Shown here in pieces: positions 9,390 to 18,152 of a DNA stretch of 64,000 nt (within the stretch, counting starts at the first letter, position 1; each line of letters begins with the position of its first letter). Source of the stretch: Marinobacter sediminum (lineage in GTDB: Bacteria > Pseudomonadota > Gammaproteobacteria > Pseudomonadales > Oleiphilaceae); assembly GCF_023657445.1 (NCBI RefSeq), contig NZ_JAGTWY010000001.1, positions 248,001 through 312,000 on the forward strand. Reading direction: 5' to 3'. The position numbers and the translations under genes were made by a program. A model generated the notes under the pieces. It was not told where the DNA came from and searched no databases. It was given only the letters and a program-made list of their open reading frames with translations.

Positions 9390-10796
9390 ATGGCCAAGCC
9401 TAATCTGAAATCCGCCAATAGTGATCTAGAAACCAGTCGCATCAAGGTGCCTCCGCATTCTGTCGAAGCGGAACAGGCGGTACTCGGTGGTCTGATGCTG
9501 GATAATCGCCGGTTCGATGAGATTTCCGAGGTCATTTCCGCAGTGGACTTCTACCGTCAGGATCACCGTCTGATTTTTGGTGCGGTAGAGCGCCTGGCCA
9601 GTGAAAGTGAACCGCTGGATGTGGTCACACTGGCTGAATTTCTGGAACGCGCAGGTGATATTGAGGATGCGGGTGGTTTGTCCTATCTGGCCGAGCTGGC
9701 GGAAAAGACCCCCGGTGCGGCAAATATCCGTGCCTATGCCGACATCGTTCGTGAGCGTTCCATCCTGCGACAGCTGGTGGAAGTGTCCGGCAAGATTTCC
9801 GACTCGGCCTTCAATCCCCTGGGTCGCAACAGTAGTGAAATTCTGGACGAAGCTGAGCGTAACGTCTTCAAGATTGCTGAATCCCGGGTAAAGGAAGGTT
9901 CCGGGCCTCAGGCCATCAACCCTATCCTGACCAAGACCCTGAGTCGTATTGAAGAGCTGTTTGAGTCCGGTGAGCAGACCACCGGTCTGACCACCGGCTT
10001 TCGGGACCTCGATGACAGGACTTCGGGTATGCAGCCTTCCGACTTGATCATCGTGGCGGGTCGCCCTTCCATGGGTAAGACGACCTTCGCCATGAATATT
10101 GTCGAGAACGCCCTGATCAGTACCGGTACGCCGGTGTTGGTGTTCAGTATGGAAATGCCGGCTGATGCACTGGCAATGCGGATGCTTTCTTCGCTCGGGC
10201 GCATCGACCAGACCAAGGTCCGGGGCGGTAAGCTTGAAGAAGACGATTGGCCGAGGCTGACCTCGGCGGTCAGCCTGCTCAAGGACAAACCGCTTTATAT
10301 TGACGACACGCCCGGTCTGAGCCCCACGGAAATGCGCTCCCGGGCCCGCCGGATTGCCCGCGAGAATGACGGCAGGCTTGGCCTGATTATGGTGGACTAC
10401 CTGCAGCTGATGCGGGTACCTGGCAATACCGAAGGCCGGACTGCGGAGATTTCCGAGATCTCACGCTCACTGAAGGGCCTTGCGAAGGAACTGAGTTGCC
10501 CGGTAGTGGCTTTGTCGCAGCTTAACCGGAGTCTTGAGCAGCGCCCCAACAAGCGCCCGGTTAACTCGGATCTGCGTGAATCCGGGGCGATCGAGCAGGA
10601 TGCGGACGTTATCATGTTCGTATACCGGGATGAGGTCTATAACGAAGACACGCCAGATAAAGGCATCGCTGAAATCATCCTTGGTAAGCAGCGTAATGGC
10701 CCTATAGGAACCGTGCGCCTGGCGTTTATCGGCAAGTACACCAAGTTTGAAGATCTGGCTCATGGCGATTACGGCGACTACGGTGGGGACTACTGA
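9390..10796 (+). CDS. dnaB: Replicative DNA helicase DnaB
   Basis: Hexameric 5'-3' helicase that unwinds DNA at the replication fork. The N-terminal collar domain starts KVPPHSVEAEQAVLGGLMLD, followed by the RecA-like domain with Walker A GRPSMGKTTF (near residue 228), Walker B-like LGLIMVDYLQL and the arginine-finger region near KQRNGPIG. I chose ATG 9390 (468 residues, E. coli 471) because it aligns with P. aeruginosa DnaB. An in-frame GTG at 9318 would add 24 residues unlike the family and has no ribosome site. The stop codon overlaps the alr start by one base (TGATG). Confidence 0.97.
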   Translation: MAKPNLKSANSDLETSRIKVPPHSVEAEQAVLGGLMLDNRRFDEISEVISAVDFYRQDHRLIFGAVERLASESEPLDVVTLAEFLERAGDIEDAGGLSYLAELAEKTPGAANIRAYADIVRERSILRQLVEVSGKISDSAFNPLGRNSSEILDEAERNVFKIAESRVKEGSGPQAINPILTKTLSRIEELFESGEQTTGLTTGFRDLDDRTSGMQPSDLIIVAGRPSMGKTTFAMNIVENALISTGTPVLVFSMEMPADALAMRMLSSLGRIDQTKVRGGKLEEDDWPRLTSAVSLLKDKPLYIDDTPGLSPTEMRSRARRIARENDGRLGLIMVDYLQLMRVPGNTEGRTAEISEISRSLKGLAKELSCPVVALSQLNRSLEQRPNKRPVNSDLRESGAIEQDADVIMFVYRDEVYNEDTPDKGIAEIILGKQRNGPIGTVRLAFIGKYTKFEDLAHGDYGDYGGDY

Positions 10797-11872
10797 TGCC
10801 TCGTAGCACCGTTGCCCGTATCAACCTGGATGCCTTGCGGCAGAACTACCGCCTGGCCTGCGATCGTGCCGGTTCTGCCCAGTCGATGGCGGTGGTCAAG
10901 GCCGACGGTTACGGCCATGGTATTGCTCAGGTTGCCAAAGCCCTGGCGGATGACGCGCCGAGGTATGCCGTAGCCTGTCTGGAAGAAGCTCTGGCGATTC
11001 GGAGTGCGGAGCTCAGGCAGCCTGTGGTTATGTTGCAGGGTGTGCACGCCGGCGCCGACCTTGATGTATGTCGGCAAAACGGTTTTGAGCCTGTTATTCA
11101 CGGGCGCCACCAACTGGAGTGGCTTGGCCAGGCGGAAGCCCGACCGCCCTTCTGGCTCAAGGTCAATAGCGGGATGAATCGCCTCGGATTTCGGCCTGAA
11201 GAACTGAACGATGTGATGGCCAGGCTGGAGGCAATGGGGGCTCGTTCAGGTCTGTTGGGTTTTATGACGCACTTTGCCTGCGCGGATGACGTGGATAGCC
11301 CCATGACTGCCCGGCAAACGGCAAGTTTTGAACAGGGCACAGCCCCCTGGGCCGGGCTGATGCGGAGTGTTGCTAATTCCGCAGCGCATTTCCATCCAGG
11401 GCAGTCTTTGTTCGACTGGAGCCGTCCGGGCATCATGCTTTACGGAGGGTCGCCGATGGTGGGTAAGACCGGCCCTGAGCTCGGGTTGAAGCCGGTTATG
11501 TCCCTGGAAGCGCCGCTGATTACGACTCGGACGGTTCGTGCCGGTGAGTCAGTGGGCTACGGCGGCGGCTGGGTGGCCGATAGAGATACCCTTATGGGAA
11601 TGGTTGCAGTCGGATATGGCGACGGTTATCCGCGTCATGCCGGTACTGATACGCCGGCTGCCGTGAATGGCCAGAGAATCCGTTTGATTGGTCGAGTCTC
11701 CATGGACATGCTCGCGGTGGATCTGAGCAATGCGCCGGGTGCAAGAGAGGGCGACCTTGTTGAGCTCTGGGGGCCGACGGTTGGCGTAGATGAAGTGGCG
11801 ACCTGTGCCGGGACCATTTCCTACGAACTGCTGACCGGTATTACGTCCCGGGTTCCCAGGGAATACCGGTAG
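10796..11872 (+). CDS. alr: Alanine racemase
   Basis: PLP enzyme that makes D-alanine for peptidoglycan. The PLP lysine is in VVKADGYGHG (Lys35). The second catalytic residue is the Tyr in VGYGDGYPR (C-terminal beta domain), with the MDMLAVDL segment nearby. 358 residues, the usual size. Its ATG overlaps the dnaB stop, indicating translational coupling; dnaB-alr adjacency is conserved in Pseudomonas. The next plus-strand gene is 540 bp away. Confidence 0.97.
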   Translation: MPRSTVARINLDALRQNYRLACDRAGSAQSMAVVKADGYGHGIAQVAKALADDAPRYAVACLEEALAIRSAELRQPVVMLQGVHAGADLDVCRQNGFEPVIHGRHQLEWLGQAEARPPFWLKVNSGMNRLGFRPEELNDVMARLEAMGARSGLLGFMTHFACADDVDSPMTARQTASFEQGTAPWAGLMRSVANSAAHFHPGQSLFDWSRPGIMLYGGSPMVGKTGPELGLKPVMSLEAPLITTRTVRAGESVGYGGGWVADRDTLMGMVAVGYGDGYPRHAGTDTPAAVNGQRIRLIGRVSMDMLAVDLSNAPGAREGDLVELWGPTVGVDEVATCAGTISYELLTGITSRVPREYR

Positions 11873-11890
11873 CATCGGGCCCGGGGCTGG

Positions 11891-12247
11891 TCAGTCGGTT
11901 TCGGGCTCGTGGATAATTTCTTCAATGAAATCCAGAATGGCGGCCAGGCTGCGATCGTCCAGCTTTTTCAGGACCTTGTGGACGACCATCTTGCTACCCT
12001 TGAGCATACTGCTGATACCCATCCCGGCCATGCCCATCATCATACTGCTTGCGTGTAGCCGGCACAGGGGCTCGAGGAAAAAGAAGTCCAGGCCTTCTTC
12101 GGTCATATCCGAGATCAGATTGAAAAGTTTGTCGATCGCTTCCTTGTCGGCCTTACCGCGCTCACGCAGTTCGCCCACTGTGTAGAGTGCGCGGGTGCGA
12201 AGTTCGTCCGGAATCGGCGCTACGATGTGGCTCTGTTGTTTCAGCAT
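11891..12247 (-). CDS. Conserved hypothetical helical protein
   Basis: 118-residue soluble protein, probably all-helical, with no family I can name. ATG at 12247 was chosen because AGGAA lies seven bases upstream; a longer frame exists (to 12379) but its extra N-terminus is Thr/Pro-rich and unlikely to be translated. Residues about 60-85 form a Met/Gly/Ser-rich stretch (SSMMMGMAGMGISSML) that could be a buried helix or weak membrane helix. The C-terminus is acidic (FIEEIIHEPETD). Transcribed alone, convergent with alr. Confidence 0.6.
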   Translation of the reverse strand: MLKQQSHIVAPIPDELRTRALYTVGELRERGKADKEAIDKLFNLISDMTEEGLDFFFLEPLCRLHASSMMMGMAGMGISSMLKGSKMVVHKVLKKLDDRSLAAILDFIEEIIHEPETD

Positions 12248-12410
12248 GTCGGTTCCTGTTGTTGTATGCTCTTGAAAGGGAGTGCAAAGAGATAAGTCTG
12301 CCGGCGTTTCAGGCTGGGTGTTATTGTATGGATCGGTCTCGGTAAGCCATTGGCCTGACCGGTTCCCGAATTCCGTCACATCAGTGATATTTTGGAGGCA
12401 TTGAACAGTC

Positions 12411-13289
12411 GTGCATGTGCTTGTTGTTCACGATTACGGCCCGCTGGGGAAAATTCTGCTGGAGCGCCTGCGCGAGACGCACCTGCAGGTCAGTCCGTTG
12501 CTTGTCAGCGATCCTGCCAGTGCCGACCTCGATGCCCTCGAAAACTGGATTCCCGAAGATACGGATCTTATTGTCAATGCACTCTGGCTGGTGGATCCTG
12601 AAGTGGCCGAGAATGACCCTGAGGGAGTCCACAAAGCGGCTTTTTCCCTGCCGGTGGCGATGGCTGAGTTTGCCCGTGATCGAGGTATGGCGCTGCTCCA
12701 GCTCTCCTCCTGCTATGTTTTCGATGGCCGGAAGCAGAGCGGTTATATCACTTCAAATCCCGGCCAACCTGCCAACGAGCTGGGTAACTGGCAATGGGAA
12801 TGTGAGCAGGCTCTCAGAACGCTGTTACCGCGTCACATTATCCTTCGCACCGGCTGGAGCCTGTCACGCTTTATTCGCAAGGTGAAGGCAAGTACTGCTG
12901 CGGGTGAGACCCTGTCACTGCCGGGTCGTTGCCGCGGCCAGCCGGTTGCGGCAAGGGATCTGGCGCGGGTTATGACAGCGGTTATCCAGCAAATTGATTG
13001 TGGCGCCGAAGTCTGGGGGACCTATCAATACGCTGGTGCCGAGGAGATTAATCTGTATGAGCTGGGCCTGGCTATTGCCGGACTGCCCGGTATTCCTGAA
13101 GGCATCCGTGTTGTCGATGAGGTGCCTGAGTGGGCAAATCTGGAGCCTCTGAATACCACGCTCATCTGCACAAAGATCCGGAATACCTTTGGTATCAAGC
13201 AACAGCCCTGGCGTTCAGGGCTGTCGGACGAGCTGTCAATGCTGAAAAAGCGGGACGTCCAAGGTTTGGCAAAGGTGCCGGCCGAGTAG
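12411..13289 (+). CDS. RmlD-like NAD(P)-dependent sugar-nucleotide reductase (extended SDR)
   Basis: 292 residues with an RmlD/extended SDR fold: Rossmann start MHVLVVHDYGPLGKILLERL, an acidic patch ENWIPEDTDLIVNALW, the serine-containing strand LLQLSSCYVFDG, and RTGWSLSR. RmlD reduces dTDP-4-keto-rhamnose, but here the glycine motif (GPLGK) departs from GxxGxxG and the YxxxK catalytic pair is not evident near SSCYVFDG. Activity may therefore be altered. No rfb or rml genes are nearby, so its substrate is unknown. The start is GTG with a GAGG 12 bases upstream. Convergent with anr. Confidence 0.65.
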   Translation: MHVLVVHDYGPLGKILLERLRETHLQVSPLLVSDPASADLDALENWIPEDTDLIVNALWLVDPEVAENDPEGVHKAAFSLPVAMAEFARDRGMALLQLSSCYVFDGRKQSGYITSNPGQPANELGNWQWECEQALRTLLPRHIILRTGWSLSRFIRKVKASTAAGETLSLPGRCRGQPVAARDLARVMTAVIQQIDCGAEVWGTYQYAGAEEINLYELGLAIAGLPGIPEGIRVVDEVPEWANLEPLNTTLICTKIRNTFGIKQQPWRSGLSDELSMLKKRDVQGLAKVPAE

Positions 13290-13300
13290 GGCAGCCGGCA
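13276..13300. terminator. Inverted repeat between convergent genes
   Basis: Perfect 7-bp inverted repeat TGCCGGC/GCCGGCA with an 11-nt loop, overlapping the stop codon of the upstream gene and close to the anr stop on the other strand. T-runs are poor on both sides, so a bidirectional terminator is only possible. Confidence 0.35.
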
Positions 13301-13315
13301 GTTCAGCAGTTCTTA

Positions 13316-14068
13316 CTAGCAACTCTGCTGGCGGGAAAACTCCCGGGTTACTAGCTGAAGGGCTTCGACATCCAGCAGCTCAACCTCACGGCCCCTCGCC
13401 TTGATGATTCCCTGGTTCTGGAAACGGGTAAATACCCGGCTGACGGTCTCGACGGCCAGGCCAAGGAAATTGGCAATATCGTTTCGGGCCATGGGCAGGC
13501 TGAAGTTGGTGCCTGACATCCGACGGCGCTGGAAGCGGCTTGAGAGTGACAGCAGCAGGGCGGCAATGCGCTCTTCAGCTGTGTTCTTGCTCAGCAGCAT
13601 GGCCAACTGGTGGCTGTTCTGAATCTCCTGGCTCATCAGGCGATACATGTGGTGCTGAAGCTCTGGCAGCTTGCCGGTGAGCTCTTCGAGCTTGTCCACA
13701 GGAAACTCGCATACGCTTGTCCGCTCAAGTGCTTTGGCGGTGCAGGCGTAGTTTTCGCTGCTCATGCTGTCCAGCCCAACGAGCTCACCGGGCATGAAAA
13801 AGCCGGTGACCTGCTCTTCTCCACCTTCAGTAATGATCGATGTCTTGATTGACCCACTGCGCACTGCGAAACAGGAGCGAAAAGGCGTGCTCTGGTCGAA
13901 AATGTGTTCGCCACGATTGAATATCCGACCCTGCTGGACAATATCTTCCAGACTCTCCAGATCGTTTTCTTCAACGGCAAGCGGCAGGCAAAGGTTGCTC
14001 AGGCTGCAGGTGTGGCATGAGGCTTTCAGAGGGGAGGAAGCCTGACGGAATCGGATTGCTTGAGCCAT
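13316..14068 (-). CDS. anr: Oxygen-responsive FNR/Anr-type transcription regulator
   Basis: CRP-superfamily regulator that binds DNA when its oxygen-labile [4Fe-4S] cluster is intact. Cluster ligands are visible as Cys18, Cys21, Cys27 (CHTCSLSNLC) and Cys120 (SVCEF). The cyclic-nucleotide-like beta roll spans about 30-150, the dimer helix about 130-165, and the HTH recognition helix is LAVETVSRVFTRF, with the E-SR residues that read TTGAT half-sites. ATG 14068 gives 250 residues and matches the P. aeruginosa Anr start; the TTG at 14086 is less likely. A FNR box lies 20 bp upstream, implying autoregulation. Confidence 0.93.
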   Translation of the reverse strand: MAQAIRFRQASSPLKASCHTCSLSNLCLPLAVEENDLESLEDIVQQGRIFNRGEHIFDQSTPFRSCFAVRSGSIKTSIITEGGEEQVTGFFMPGELVGLDSMSSENYACTAKALERTSVCEFPVDKLEELTGKLPELQHHMYRLMSQEIQNSHQLAMLLSKNTAEERIAALLLSLSSRFQRRRMSGTNFSLPMARNDIANFLGLAVETVSRVFTRFQNQGIIKARGREVELLDVEALQLVTREFSRQQSC

Positions 14069-14087
14069 AGCTGATGAACCGTCCAAA

Positions 14088-14101
14088 TTGATTCATGTCA
14101 A
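14088..14101. promoter_or_regulatory. FNR/Anr box upstream of anr
   Basis: TTGATTCATGTCAA matches the consensus TTGAT-N4-ATCAA at 9 of 10 positions. It lies 20-33 bp before the anr ATG, so it would overlap the promoter or transcript start, the arrangement expected for negative autoregulation. Confidence 0.65.
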
Positions 14102-14167
14102 AGTCGTACCATAATACGGATGAAAGTATTTGCCAACAGCCACGCCTGAGAACATGAGGGAAAAGCA

Positions 14168-14205
14168 TGACTAACGGGCGGGCAGTAAGGCTCGCCCGTC
14201 AGTCA
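14168..14205 (-). terminator. Terminator after fabB
   Basis: 13-bp stem with one mismatch (TGACTAACGGGCG against CGCCCGTCAGTCA) and a 12-nt loop, beginning seven bases after the fabB stop; on the minus strand GCTTTTCCC follows. Confidence 0.7.
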
Positions 14206-14211
14206 TCAGGC

Positions 14212-15420
14212 TCACAGTTTTTCGAATACCAGTGAGGCGTTAGTGCCACCGAAGCCGAAGCTGTTGGACATGACTGTGTCCAGGCTGGCTTCTTGTGATT
14301 TTGGCCCGACCAGCGGCATGTTGCTGATCTTGTCGTCCACATCGTTCAGATTTGCGGTGCCGGAAATAAAGCCGTTCTGAAGCATCAGCAGGGAATAGAT
14401 TGCTTCATGCACTCCCGCTGCGCCCAGGGAGTGCCCGGACAGGGACTTGGTGGAGGAAATGGGCGGAATGTCACTGCCGAAGGTATTCCGTACTGCGCCC
14501 ATTTCCGCAACGTCGCCCACCGGGGTGCTGGTGCCATGTGCGTTGATGTACTGCACCTTGCCCCGGATGGTGGCCATGGCCTGATCCATGCAGCGCTGGG
14601 CGCCTTCACCCGAGGGTGCAACCATGTCATAGCCGTCAGAGGTTGCGCCGTAGCCTGTCAGTTCGGCAATAATGTTCGCCCCACGCTTCCTGGCGTGCTC
14701 CAGTTCTTCCAGTACTACCATGCCACCACCGCCGGCAATGACGAACCCGTCGCGACCGCCGTCAAACGGGCGCGAAGCTGTTTCCGGGGCGTCGTTGTAT
14801 TTGGTGGAAAGTGCACCCATGGCATCGAACATCATGGTCAGGCTCCAGTCCTCTTCTTCACCGCCGCCGGCAAACACGATGTCCTGCTTGCCGGACTGGA
14901 TCTGCTCCATGGCGTGGCCGATACAGTGTGCGCTGGTGGCGCAGGCGGAGGACATGGAGTAGTTCACGCCACGAATCTTGTAGGCGGTGGCCAGGCAGGC
15001 AGAGACGGTGCTGGTCATGATGCGGGGAACCATATAGGGCCCGATGCGTTTGACCCCTTTCTCACGCATGATGTCGGTAGCCTCGACCTGACTGGAGCAG
15101 GAAGCACCGCCCGAACCGGCGATCAGCCCCGTGCGGTCGTTGGAAATCAGGTCCTCCGTCAGACCTGCCTGAGCGATGGCCTGCTCCATGGACAGGTAGC
15201 TATACATCGCTGAAGGGCCCATGAATCGTCGAACCTTGCGATCAATGACCGACGTATCCACGTCCGGCGAACCGGCAACCTGGCTCCGAAACCCCATCTC
15301 CTTGTAGGTATTGTTAAAGCGGATGCCGGATTTGCCGTTTTTCAGGCTATCCAGAACCTCATCCAGAGAGTTCCCGAGGCATGAAATAATGCCCATACCG
15401 GTGACGACAACGCGTCTCAT
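14212..15420 (-). CDS. fabB: Beta-ketoacyl-ACP synthase I
   Basis: Condensing enzyme of fatty acid synthesis, needed in gammaproteobacteria for elongating the unsaturated intermediate. 402 residues. The thiolase-fold motifs are [16 protein letters not shown], the nucleophile Cys near 163 ([14 protein letters not shown]), and the catalytic His residues in [11 protein letters not shown] and [12 protein letters not shown], giving the Cys-His-His triad. The short isoform and sequence favour FabB over FabF. In many relatives fabA is directly upstream; here no fabA is present and the upstream neighbour is divergent, so fabB is transcribed alone. Confidence 0.94.
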   Translation of the reverse strand: MRRVVVTGMGIISCLGNSLDEVLDSLKNGKSGIRFNNTYKEMGFRSQVAGSPDVDTSVIDRKVRRFMGPSAMYSYLSMEQAIAQAGLTEDLISNDRTGLIAGSGGASCSSQVEATDIMREKGVKRIGPYMVPRIMTSTVSACLATAYKIRGVNYSMSSACATSAHCIGHAMEQIQSGKQDIVFAGGGEEEDWSLTMMFDAMGALSTKYNDAPETASRPFDGGRDGFVIAGGGGMVVLEELEHARKRGANIIAELTGYGATSDGYDMVAPSGEGAQRCMDQAMATIRGKVQYINAHGTSTPVGDVAEMGAVRNTFGSDIPPISSTKSLSGHSLGAAGVHEAIYSLLMLQNGFISGTANLNDVDDKISNMPLVGPKSQEASLDTVMSNSFGFGGTNASLVFEKL

Positions 15421-15642
15421 ACATTCCTCCTTCCTGGCCCCGCCCGAAATGGCGAAGCCCTGCGATCAATGACGTTATTTAACAGTTTATGCCCTTTGGC
15501 CGCCGTGCGATATTTGACCTTGGTAAGGGGAGGATGTCGGGTTTGCTGTTCTTTAAAGGTCGATAGCTGTTACGTACAAGGCCTTTGGGCGCGGACGCGG
15601 GTAAACTGATGGAAATCAAATAGAACAATCAGGAGAATTCCG

Positions 15643-16176
15643 ATGCGATCATTGTCTCAGTTTCTGAATGATTACGGAGACAGTCACCAGAATCCGCTCA
15701 ACCAGTGGATTCATATTGTTTGCGTTCCTGCGATTCTGATTTCTACCCTGGGACTGCTCTGGCTCATACCCATCGGCAACTGGCTGGGCCTGAGCGGGAC
15801 CGTGGCTGAATGGGTGAATGGGGCGACCCTGCTGGCTGCGTTGTCCGGCATTGTCTATCTGCGTTTGTCCATCGGTGTGTTCGTGTTGATGGCGGGCTGG
15901 TTCGCGCTGTCGGCCTGGATTATTCAAAGCGTGCTTTCCGCCGGCTGGTCGTTGTTCTGGACAAGCCTGGTGGTGTGGCTGGTGGCCTGGGCCATTCAGG
16001 TGTATGGGCACAAAGTGGAGGGCAAGAAACCTTCTTTTGTGGAGGACCTGGTTTTTCTGTTGATCGGGCCGATTTTTGTCAGTGTTGAGTTCGCCGCGAA
16101 ACTCGGAATCCCCGTTCCCCATGCCCAGGGTACTCATGGAAAGCACAATCAGGGTGGCCCGGTTCAGGGGCACTAA
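15643..16176 (+). CDS. DUF962/Mpo1-like membrane protein
   Basis: 177 residues with about four hydrophobic segments (near 28-50, 60-85, 85-110 and 112-128). It carries the DUF962 signature: YGDSHQNPLNQWIHIVCVP at the N-terminus and YGHKVEGKKPSF toward the C-terminus. In yeast the family member Mpo1 is an Fe(II)-dependent dioxygenase for alpha-oxidation of 2-hydroxy fatty acids, and the conserved His residues seen here are candidate metal ligands. Whether the bacterial protein has this activity is unknown. It is followed 87 bp later by an AraC-type regulator on the same strand. ATG follows AGGAG. Confidence 0.8.
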   Translation: MRSLSQFLNDYGDSHQNPLNQWIHIVCVPAILISTLGLLWLIPIGNWLGLSGTVAEWVNGATLLAALSGIVYLRLSIGVFVLMAGWFALSAWIIQSVLSAGWSLFWTSLVVWLVAWAIQVYGHKVEGKKPSFVEDLVFLLIGPIFVSVEFAAKLGIPVPHAQGTHGKHNQGGPVQGH

Positions 16177-16263
16177 GTTCCAGACCTTCACCTGGGGGGC
16201 TGGAGAAAATACCGGTCTGGGTTATCCTTTGGGCACGAAAAACACTCTCTAACCGGCCCGAGT

Positions 16264-17022
16264 ATGCAGCATTTGCCCCAAGGTACGCTCTTTCTCTGGC
16301 CCGATCACTGGCAAGTAATCGGGCGGCTGATGTCGAATCGCCTGCATAAACACATCAGCGCTTCCTGGCTGGTTGGCCTTGATGGTGATTTTCGTCTGCA
16401 GGTGGACGGACGCTGGCGCACCACCTCTGCGGCATTGGTGGCGCCGGATGTAGCGCAGTCGCTCGAGCCTGGTAACACGCATATGTGGTGTGCACAGCTG
16501 GACCCGGACAGCCGTTACTGGCGGGCGCTAAAGCATCACCTCAAGGACGAGTGCACGGCCGACATAAGGGTGCCGAAAGCGTGTCTGCCGGCCATAGAGG
16601 AAGGTTCCTGTGGTGGTATTGAGCAGGCCATGATGACGGCCGTTGAGGCGCTAGGGAGGCCGCCGGAGCGGCTCGACCCGAGAGTGCAGAAGATCTGCGA
16701 CCAACTGAGGGCGGAGTTGCCGGAGAAAGTCGAGGTTCAGTTACTGGCGGATTCGGTCGGACTGTCGTCTTCCCGCCTCAGCCACCTGTTCCGGCAGCAA
16801 ACCGGAGTGCCGCTGCGGCGTTTTCTCTTGCACCTGAAAATGAACCGCGTGCTTGCTCACTGGGAAGCGGGCAAATCCATGTCCAGGCTGGCACTGGAAG
16901 CCGGCTTCTATGACCAGCCCCATTTTGTACGTACCGCCCGGGAGATGTTCGATGCTTTGCCGTCGGAATATGTGACGACAGGCTGGTTCAGCGTTTGCCG
17001 CTGCGCTTCTTCTTGCCCTTAG
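16264..17022 (+). CDS. AraC-family transcriptional regulator
   Basis: 252 residues. A cupin-like N-terminal half (about 1-110) is followed by a C-terminal double-HTH domain (about 145-240). The first HTH is VQLLADSVGLSSSRLSHLFRQ, then the linker helix TGVPLRRFLLHLKMNRVL, and the second HTH is SMSRLALEAGFYDQPHFVRTAREMF, the usual AraC signature. The effector is unknown; its position suggests control of the DUF962 gene (inference). The last 35 bp overlap the 3' end of convergent rbgA. Confidence 0.87.
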   Translation: MQHLPQGTLFLWPDHWQVIGRLMSNRLHKHISASWLVGLDGDFRLQVDGRWRTTSAALVAPDVAQSLEPGNTHMWCAQLDPDSRYWRALKHHLKDECTADIRVPKACLPAIEEGSCGGIEQAMMTAVEALGRPPERLDPRVQKICDQLRAELPEKVEVQLLADSVGLSSSRLSHLFRQQTGVPLRRFLLHLKMNRVLAHWEAGKSMSRLALEAGFYDQPHFVRTAREMFDALPSEYVTTGWFSVCRCASSCP

Positions 17023-17911
17023 CCTCTTCTCTTTCGGCTTTCTCGGCTTCCGCTACGGCGGCTTCCCTCGTCTCTTTCTCTACCATTTCCGGCGTTTCCA
17101 GGGAAATACGGCCAAGGGTGCCGGCACGAAATTCATTGAGAAGCACTTCCGAGACCTTGTGCAAATCCGGGACGCCACCACGGCCAAAGAAGCGACGCTT
17201 GGCGGCAATGCCATCCATCAGCCCCAGTCCGTCTTCTGGTAACTCGTCAAATCCATAACGGGCCTTCACCAATTCCGGATAGGCGTGCAACAGATACTCG
17301 GCCTCAAACAGGGCGACATCCTCAAAGTCCAGGACTGAACTGCGAATGGCGCCCGTTACTGCCAGGCGATAGCCGCAGGCTTCCGGTGACAGCTTGGGCC
17401 AGAGGAAGCCCGGCGTATCGTAGAGCAGGATGTTGTTTGGAAGCTTGATCGCCTGCTGGGCCCTGGTGACCGCTGGCTCATTACCGGTCTTTGCGGCCGG
17501 GCGCCCGGCGAGAGTGTTGATGATGGTGGATTTTCCAACGTTCGGAATGCCCAGGATCATCACCCGCAGAGCGCTCTTCTGGCGATCGTGGTCCGGAGTC
17601 ATCTCCTCAGCCAGCTTCAGGATACCCAGTGCCTCGTTGCGCTGGTTATGAGTGAGCGTAATCGTCCTTACCCCCCGCTCCTTCTCCAGCCATGTTTGCC
17701 ACTGCTCGGTAATGTCCGGGTCGGCCAGATCCCGTTTGTTGAGCACCCTGATCAGTGGGGTGTCACCACGAAGGGCGGGCACCAGCGGGTTTTCGCTGCT
17801 GAAAGGGATGCGCGCATCAAGAACCTCAATAATGAGGTCCATCTGCGGCATGACCTGTTTGATCTCCTTTCGGGCTTTGTGCATATGCCCTGGAAACCAG
17901 TTAATTGCCAT
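16988..17911 (-). CDS. Ribosome biogenesis GTPase RbgA/YlqF-like
   Basis: Circularly permuted GTPase of the YlqF/YawG family; B. subtilis RbgA acts in late 50S assembly. The motif order is permuted as expected: G4 LNKRDLAD (near residue 60), G5-like TLTHNQRN, G1 LGIPNVGKST (near 120), G2 Thr region and G3 DTPGFLWP (near 165). The N-terminus INWFPGHMHKARKEI is the family signature. 307 residues, ending in a Lys/Glu-rich tail. Such genes are less usual in gammaproteobacteria than in Firmicutes but do occur. It is convergent and overlapping with the AraC gene. Confidence 0.92.
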   Translation of the reverse strand: MAINWFPGHMHKARKEIKQVMPQMDLIIEVLDARIPFSSENPLVPALRGDTPLIRVLNKRDLADPDITEQWQTWLEKERGVRTITLTHNQRNEALGILKLAEEMTPDHDRQKSALRVMILGIPNVGKSTIINTLAGRPAAKTGNEPAVTRAQQAIKLPNNILLYDTPGFLWPKLSPEACGYRLAVTGAIRSSVLDFEDVALFEAEYLLHAYPELVKARYGFDELPEDGLGLMDGIAAKRRFFGRGGVPDLHKVSEVLLNEFRAGTLGRISLETPEMVEKETREAAVAEAEKAEREEAKGKKKRSGKR

Positions 17912-18152
17912 CTCGTATACTCCGGCTGTCGTTGAACGGCGCCATTATGAAGGGGAATGACCAAACTTTCACATTTGTTTAAATCCGCGTGTGTGGCGGC
18001 CTGTGAGTGGTGATAGTGAGAAATATGTACAAAAAGAGGGGCCATCGGGGTGAAAAACGACGCCATGATGTTTTAGGGTGTACAACCTGAATCATGAAAC
18101 CAACGCATATCGGTGGTTTTCAGAACGCACCACCTTGTTAACGGAGAAGTTT

